A DNA stretch of 64,000 bases from Nemania diffusa (taxonomy: Eukaryota; Ascomycota; Sordariomycetes; Xylariales; Xylariaceae), in assembly GCA_038501195.1 (NCBI GenBank), contig JBBPUQ010000004.1, positions 4,850,001-4,914,000 on the forward strand, read 5' to 3'. The notes under the pieces were generated by a model. The model was not told where the DNA came from. It searched no databases and saw only the letters and a list, made by a program, of their open reading frames with translations. This document shows positions 57,871-64,000 of this stretch, one piece after another (the first letter of the stretch is position 1; each line of letters begins with the position of its first letter). The position numbers and the translations under genes were made by a program.

Positions 57871-60800
57871 CTTTTGTGGGCCTGTCAATGAGAGAAAGTC
57901 CTTATATAGATATGTAAATAAACTCTAGGAGGCTTTCTCGATAGGCTTTTGAGATATATAGTAATGTTAACTTCGTATCATTAATAACTCGAAGAGAGAC
58001 GATAGAGGAAGCCTTTCTACGTCCCAAGGTTTTAATAAATTTTCTACGTTTTGCCCTTAGATATGTTCGAATACGAACTATACATAACTCTAGAGGTCTC
58101 TCCTTTGAGAGGGCGGAACACGAGGGAATTATGGTCTTTGTAACGGCAGAGAGAATTAGGCAGCAAAGAAAAACCCTAAAAGTCAGAGAGATCCTAGCAT
58201 GATTATGAAGTTAAAAATGTCGGGCAAAGCTCCTGACGTAAAGGAGCAGTACACATTCTCGTATATATGACTATAATCTGAGAGCCTTATCTTTAAGTGT
58301 TCGATCGAGATTTTGAAGCTGGAGCATAGATTATATATATATATTTACATAAGACAGGGGCGAGATATCTTAATTCCTAGTTGCGAGAAGAAGGCATGAT
58401 TACTGGAGAATGGGGGAAAGGGGGGAGTGGTGGGGCTTCACGCGCCCGAAGATTTAGGTAAGCTTTTCCATGCTATAATCGGAGTATATGTCATGTCAGG
58501 GATATTTGTTTAAAGTTGGGGAAAGACAGTAGACTGAAAACAATCCGCAGGGTCGGCACTCGGTCATAGCTTAGACATACCGGAAGACTTCACACTCTAT
58601 CTTTAATCTTAAATTGAGTAACGTATAAACTATGAAACGGACTCTTGTTACCTCAAGTATGCTCTAGCCATCATTAATTGACTTCATTCTGGCCTTAAAA
58701 CCTTACTGTTCGTGATACAGTACACTCAGCAGTGTGGTTTTGGGCGTGGCTATGCCACTACTACGGTGTTATTACTATGCCCATGATGGCTTCCATTGTG
58801 TGACAACCACTTCTGAATGTGTGATCTCGAATGTATAGAGTGAATAGCTGAATCAATTGTGTCACTCACATAACAGTTACCTGGCATTATTAGTCGTGTT
58901 GTAGTCTGCGACGCGGTGATATCGCGTCCGATGCAGCCGACCGCCGTCATCTTGGCCGCATACCGCTTTCTGTCGGAGCTAATTCAGTCCGCGATATACG
59001 TCAATGTGATTCTGCGAAATCATAATACTTCTCCCCGCGGTTTACACTACAGTAGCACTAGTCTCGAAGCACCGACTATGTCTCCTTGACTTATAAGGGG
59101 TATTCCGTTTGATAATATGCCCCCTATCCCTCTTATTCCTGATTGCGATAGCTAGCCCCTATTTACTCTGACCAAAACCCACGATAAAAAAACCCTCAGG
59201 ACGAACCTGAAAAGTCAGGCGGGCTAAGGTATGTTTAATAAGGGCTTGATTATGGGATACAATGACGCGCCTGGCTGTCACATTTTCATTTCTATGCAGT
59301 CCGTACAAGCTATTTTTCGCAGTGTATGACGATGACCATTATCATGATGCTCCTTCGTATTGGTGAGTGGCAGTACGAATCTCAAATAGTGGTAGCGCAG
59401 CCTGCATTTCACACATGCGCATTTACTTAATACTTTCTTCTATTTTAGCCCCCATTCCATAGGATGAACAGTAAAGGAAGTAATATGACGTACTGAGGAC
59501 GTTCTCGTCACCGAGATCTGGGAGATGTTTGCCGCGCTGCCTCACCTGTATGCCTAGGCGTTAGCCTGCCGCTGCTGACCTACCTAGGTACTACTCAGCA
59601 GCCTTAAACACATGTGGGATGTGGGATGTGGCTTGTCTGATGGTTCAGGTTGCTTTGGTTGTTGGCGTGGACATATTACGTATCGTGCCGTACTTACGTC
59701 GGCACGCTGTGGCTCACTTCACGCTTTCTGTCTTTATTTTTAGTATTCAATTAATTATATAGGTATCGATGGTTGACGTATTTCGATAGCCCGATCTGAC
59801 ACATTGCGAGGAGAGAATCGATGTATTAACTGCCTACGTGTATAGGTAGGCGTTTTACGACCCCGCCAGTGCCCCTCGCTTTCGACCCCTCTCGCCACTA
59901 GACGACTCATCCTGCACTCTTACTATGTTAATGTAAAATCTAGAGCGCCGGTCGCCTGATGTCCTACGCTGAGGCGGCCGCGGCGTCGTCGGCTACCGGT
60001 CTCACCGACGACATAATCTAGCCGATGATCCTGTCCTCGAGGGCCTGACCATCCACGCCTCGGCCGTGGCATCGCATCGCTGTCTCGCGAAGCACCCAAT
60101 ATTTAGCTCAAGCGAGCCAGCCCAGATGACGGGTTCTCGTTGCTACACGACCATCGGTGTTCATTCTCGAGCGCTCGTGGGCTGTCTACAACGCGGTCCC
60201 CTTTAGATAGCTGCCTGCGCTTCTTCGCACGCGCCGTCTCTAGGCGAGCGCTAGGACAGGGAGGCCTGAAGAAGATGCGCCTGCGCCCCGCCGTCACGGT
60301 CCTGCTGCTCAATGTTGCCGACAGGGGCGATAAACTCGTCCTGCCGGGCTTCGTCAACGATGCGCAGCCCCCCTTTGAGCTAGCACACGGGAGAGGCGGC
60401 CGGAATAGGTAGATAAAGACGACAACGCCGTCGCGGCTGAGAAGAAGGGCGAAAACATGCACTGGCTGATTGTAACGGCGTTACTTCTGTGGACGCGCTC
60501 GTCGCACTGTGGTGCTGCTGGCTATGGTAGCATTCTGCAGAGCATGTGGAGGACTTACAACGGTGATAAAATAGAGTGAACCGCTAATGACGCCAGTATG
60601 GGTGGACTTGCGGGTTAGGTAATCTAAGAGCACTATAACAGGCTGTCCACACACTAGATCGCAGAGATTCCAGGTTGGAGAGATTAATTAGCTGTAGTAA
60701 CATATTCAACACCTTTATTAGTTTCTACATGGGCCCGTGGATACGATAAGGTCATTGGAGAAGGTGGACCTAGCGGCACCGTAATGAATCAGCAGTGCAC

Positions 60801-60920
60801 CTCATATCGCGTGTCCAATATCGCGTAGAAATGTTGAGTAGTGGGGTGAGAGATCTTTGAGATTGTTGATTTTAGAATCCGAGCATGGAGGCTCTAGATC
60901 ACCACCCACATCCGTACTTA
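57871..60920. other. Three-kilobase spacer between the membrane-protein gene and fluG
   Basis: Most of it is AT-leaning with no recognisable gene. TACCTAGGTA occurs at 59581-59590. A distinctly GC-rich segment lies at about 59,940-60,540 (separate entry). fluG ends at the right edge. Confidence 0.5.
59940..60540. other. GC-rich segment, possible remnant of coding sequence
   Basis: The composition of this 600 bp resembles coding DNA (GCGGCCGCGG, many GCC/CGC codon-like steps) and differs sharply from the AT-leaning spacer on both sides. Frames are open for about 90 codons (60140-60412 plus) and 119 codons (60103-60462 minus), but neither gives a protein I recognise, and stops interrupt any longer reading. 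It may be a decayed gene fragment or a CpG-rich regulatory segment. Confidence 0.3.
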
Positions 60921-63622
60921 TTAGTACCTCTCCATCACCCATATCCGCTGTTCCACAGGTGCCATAGCCTCTAAAAACACCATTTCGGCCTCCTTGACAT
61001 CCGTGTATCGTCTCACGACCTCCTTGCCCAGCATATCAGCCATCACCTCGTCCAGATTCAGCGCATCCAGCGCCTCTTTGAGGCTAGCCGGAAACCTCTC
61101 CACGATGCCGAGGTCTTCTCTCTCCCGCGCGCTCAAGTGCGCCGGGTCAACGGGGCAGTCTCCCCAGGTCAGGGGGTGGCCGCTCGTGCCCGCGGCCAGC
61201 AGCGACGCGATGGCCAGGTAAGGGTTTGCGAGCCCGTCCAGCACCTTGACTTCCCAGTGGCTATCCTTGCACTTGCGCAGCGGCGTTTCTTTATTCTGGG
61301 TGCCCCAGGCCGGCCGGCGTCCGCCGGCCCAGATGCTGTCGACCATGCGTTCGTAGCTGGCAGGATGGCTGTACGTGAACGCAATGATGGCTCGAAAATG
61401 CTTCAGGATGCCGCCGTAGAAGCGTTCGTAGACCTCTCTCTCGTCGCCCCCGGGGGAAACGATGGAGAGGTGTACGTGCGAGGCGCTTCCGAATGAGTCT
61501 GCGAACGGTCGCGGGTGCAGTGTGACGCGGTATCCGTACCGCGCCGCCACGCTCTCTATGACCTGTCGCGCGTGCAATAGGGTGTCGCACGACTCGACCG
61601 GGGGTAGCGGCGGTAGAACAAGCTCGTATTGGCCGGGGGCGCCCTCAGCATGGAATTGGCGGACTGCGATTCCGGCCTCGTCTAAAGCCGTAAGGATATC
61701 GTCCGCGGCGGTTGCGAAGGAGGTTTGGTTGCCCCATTCTGCCAAGGGGCGAGCCGTGGACCAAGAGTGGCCGTCGTTCCGGAGCTTACGATACTTCTCC
61801 GGGTCATCGGCGTCGGGGGAGCGCTCTAAGACGACAAATTCGATTTCAAACCCGAGCAAAAACTCCAGTCCACCCACCGCTGCCAACTCGACCACTTTGC
61901 GAAGGGTTGACCGCGGGCAAAGCACGGCTTCGGAGCCGTCCGACTCGAGGAACGAACCGAAGCAGCTCGCGTGTCCAGCCGCCGGTCCTGGCTTCAGACT
62001 TGACCAGTCTGCACGTAAAATGTACTCGCCGGTAGCTACAACCTGGGGGATCAATGCGTCAACTGGTAGGAGCCCAAGAGCAGCCTTTGTGATCGAAATA
62101 TCAAATTCGCCATTGGAGCTGGCTGAGACGGTATCGGAGACGAATCGAATAGGAACTAGGCGGCATTTAGCTGCGGAAGAATAGTCGTGCCAGTATACCC
62201 TTAGATATCGAACGCCAAGATTTTGCAGTCGGCTCAGCACCATCGATTTGTTCGACAGGCTGGCTGGCGATAGCTTGGCAACTTGACTTAGTTGCGAGAA
62301 GCTCGGTGGCGTCGTCGTCGTTTCGAGACCATAGAGTTTCTTGGGGTTAAAGAACAGGATGTCTTGCACGAGCTGTACTGCTTGTTTCTCTGATATGTCT
62401 CCTGACCTCACAAGCTCGGCGAGTACCTGATAATAGTAATTGCAAGTCCGGTAAGCAAGGAGCCACGTTTAGGGCATAGTAGGTGGTATGAATGACTCAC
62501 TGTCTTGAAGACGGACTTCATTTGCACGGTAGCGAGTAAGTATGTTTCCGGGAAATAGTGACCGTCGGTGCTCCACAGTATCTTATTCCACGGACATAGC
62601 TCTAAGATCTGTAGAACCACTCCTTCCTGCCCTCGTCGGCTGAGTTGCGGGAAAACAAGACCAATGTCTGCGTACACGTTCGGGTACACTGTAGCCAGGT
62701 ACCCTGCTTCCCTAGTCCACGGATAACTCGCGTGGAGGAGTACAATTGGCACTCGGGGGTAGTCTCGGATGAAAGGCTGCAGGTGTGATGGCGATGCTCG
62801 GGATAAGGTAATATCGTTGTCACCGAGGCCGGTGTGGAATTGCAGGGGTTTGGGTATACCGGAGGTTTGGGTAATCGCTTGGGCGGTCAAATGAATGAAC
62901 AAATGGTTCAGGGGACGATGGGATAGCCGCTGGAAAGGTCGGCTGTTATCTAGATGCCGGCTTACAAGTTGCTCAAAACAGTCGACTACATCATTCTGGT
63001 CGTTATCTGCATCCCAGGAAAGGATGTCCAAGCCTCCTCGATAGCAGATGATTGACTTGAATCCGGCAACTTCGGGATCGGCAAGACATCTTTGAATCTC
63101 TTGCGTGAACCTAGAACTGACGGCTTGAAGCATCTTCCTCACCTCGGCGTTGGAAACGTCTACCTTGGAAACCGGAAGGCATTGGAGAATAAAATCGGCA
63201 GCGAGTGTTTCAATACGGACTATGCGCTTGCATTTGCCCGTGATGAACTCATCGTGCGAGGAACACTTAATGAGTTCATTGGGGTTGCCGAGCCCGTCGT
63301 CTACAAGAATGGTGTCGATGCCACGTAGGCATTCGCGAATCCACTCGCCATAGTTTGTACCACGCTGTTCCTTTAACTTGGACTCGACTGCTCCCCAGCT
63401 ATCATCGCAGCCTAAGATTTCAGCTAATTGTTTGACAGCTCGGATGTGAGCGAAGCTGTATTGACAGTCGCCGTGTGATTCTGGGCCAGCTTCGGTTGTT
63501 ATACCTAGTAGTTCGTGGTTCTGGCTGCTTTTTAAGTCGAGCAGCGGATGTCCATGATGATCAATGATTGGGGTATTATCCACGACAGAATCGAGGAGTG
63601 TAAGCGTGATTGGAGTGGTCAT
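60921..63622 (-). CDS. fluG: FluG-like protein: amidohydrolase plus type I glutamine-synthetase-like domain
   Basis: Two exons, 63622-62501 and 62426-60921, 875 residues, close to the length of Aspergillus FluG. The 74-bp intron (GTGAGT, TATCAG) is phase 0; the join reads SVFKT then VLAELVRSGD. The N-terminal half (about 1-380) is an amidohydrolase-2 fold: PIIDHHGHPLLDL with the metal-binding HxH, FHTGLGDND, VLLHASYPW, YADIGLV and ILWSTDGHYFPE. The C-terminal half (about 440-875) is GSI-like: LRVYWHDYSSAAKCR, GFEIEFVVLE, QFHAEGAPGQYE, HVHLSI, PAWGTQNKETPLR and NPYLAIASLLAAG. In Aspergillus nidulans FluG is needed for an extracellular signal that triggers conidiation and affects secondary metabolism. 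Fusion of both domains in one gene is diagnostic. The start is the only ATG near the domain. Confidence 0.93.
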
Positions 63623-64000
63623 GGCTGCACTGGTTTGCTGAGGTTGAGCGACGAGGGGTTGTCTACTAGAGATGGTTAACCCGGGTGAAAAAGAATGAAC
63701 GGGTGAAGTATGTTCTTAGGTCAACCATCTATAGAAAGCAAGTAATGAAGGCGTGTAATGAAGCGGTCGTGAGATCGTTTACGACAGAATCACCATGAAG
63801 GCAGACGACATTCATTATTGGTTGTCTGACCGGTTGTAAGTGTACCTAGGGTACACATTTAGGTACCTGGTACTTAAGTAATATATAAGTTATTACAGCG
63901 GCGTTGCAAACCATCGCTGTACTGTGTGAATAATGAGCTCTAGCCATAAATCTTACTGTCTTTCTAGCTGCAAGCTAGGTACATACATTAATCGGAACCC
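63623..64000. promoter_or_regulatory. fluG upstream region (incomplete)
   Basis: Promoter side of fluG, cut by the window end. CTAGGTAC/GGTACCTGG-type motifs at 63843-63875. No gene recognised. Confidence 0.4.

Noticed and set aside
62408..63622. Amidohydrolase as a separate gene from the glutamine-synthetase-like gene
   Set aside because: A clean 74-bp phase-0 intron joins the two, and the resulting length and domain order match FluG.

Overview
The window looks like nuclear DNA of a filamentous ascomycete (Pezizomycotina, most likely a Sordariomycete). The evidence is short 50-110 bp GT-AG introns with CTAAC/CTAAT-like branch points, long gene-poor spacers, and fungus-specific genes: the velvet regulator veA, fluG, the membrane-tethered factor Spt23/Mga2, a STAND-type N-terminal domain joined to ankyrin repeats, and mitochondrial Rrg9. 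I cannot name the genus. Spacers carry many TACCTA/TAGGTA motifs, often as perfect palindromes.

Left part (1-31.5 kb), in order: 3' end of rgp1 (+), a WDR62/MAPKBP1-like WD40 protein (-), rrg9 (-), an mpaB/DUF2236 oxygenase-like gene (+, 3 exons), calcipressin rcn1 (-), tRNA deaminase subunit tad3 (+, 2 exons), RNase H1 (+, 3 exons), a Nha1-type Na+/H+ antiporter (+, 5 exons, one problematic splice site), an Spt23/Mga2-like factor (+, 3 exons), and a disordered 686-residue protein (-). These are mainly housekeeping and ion/lipid/calcium homeostasis genes.

Middle (about 32.1-41.3 kb): a sharply bounded, roughly 9 kb block made almost only of A and T, with no gene. Its core is a large imperfect inverted repeat. 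The outer arms (about 33.80-34.03 and 37.14-37.36 kb) differ almost only by C/T and G/A transitions. Inside them lie mirror-image satellite arrays with a 36-bp higher-order period built from four 9-bp units. The block flanks hold spaced palindromic TTAATTAA/ATCGAT clusters. This is the most unusual object here: a RIP-like (repeat-induced point mutation) degenerate repeat, possibly heterochromatin or a small centromere-like element.

Right part (41.3-64 kb): veA (-, 3 exons, the first possibly only 5 codons) starts about 0.8 kb from the AT block and is followed by about 7 kb without a convincing gene. Then come a STAND-like ankyrin protein without an NTPase domain (-, 2 exons), a sugar/polyol transporter with 11 exons (+), a small membrane protein (-), about 3 kb of spacer containing a GC-rich segment of unknown origin, and fluG (-, 2 exons). 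veA and fluG are both regulators of sporulation and secondary metabolism and lie about 17 kb apart. All exon boundaries are my reading of splice signals plus reading-frame continuity and have not been tested against transcripts.
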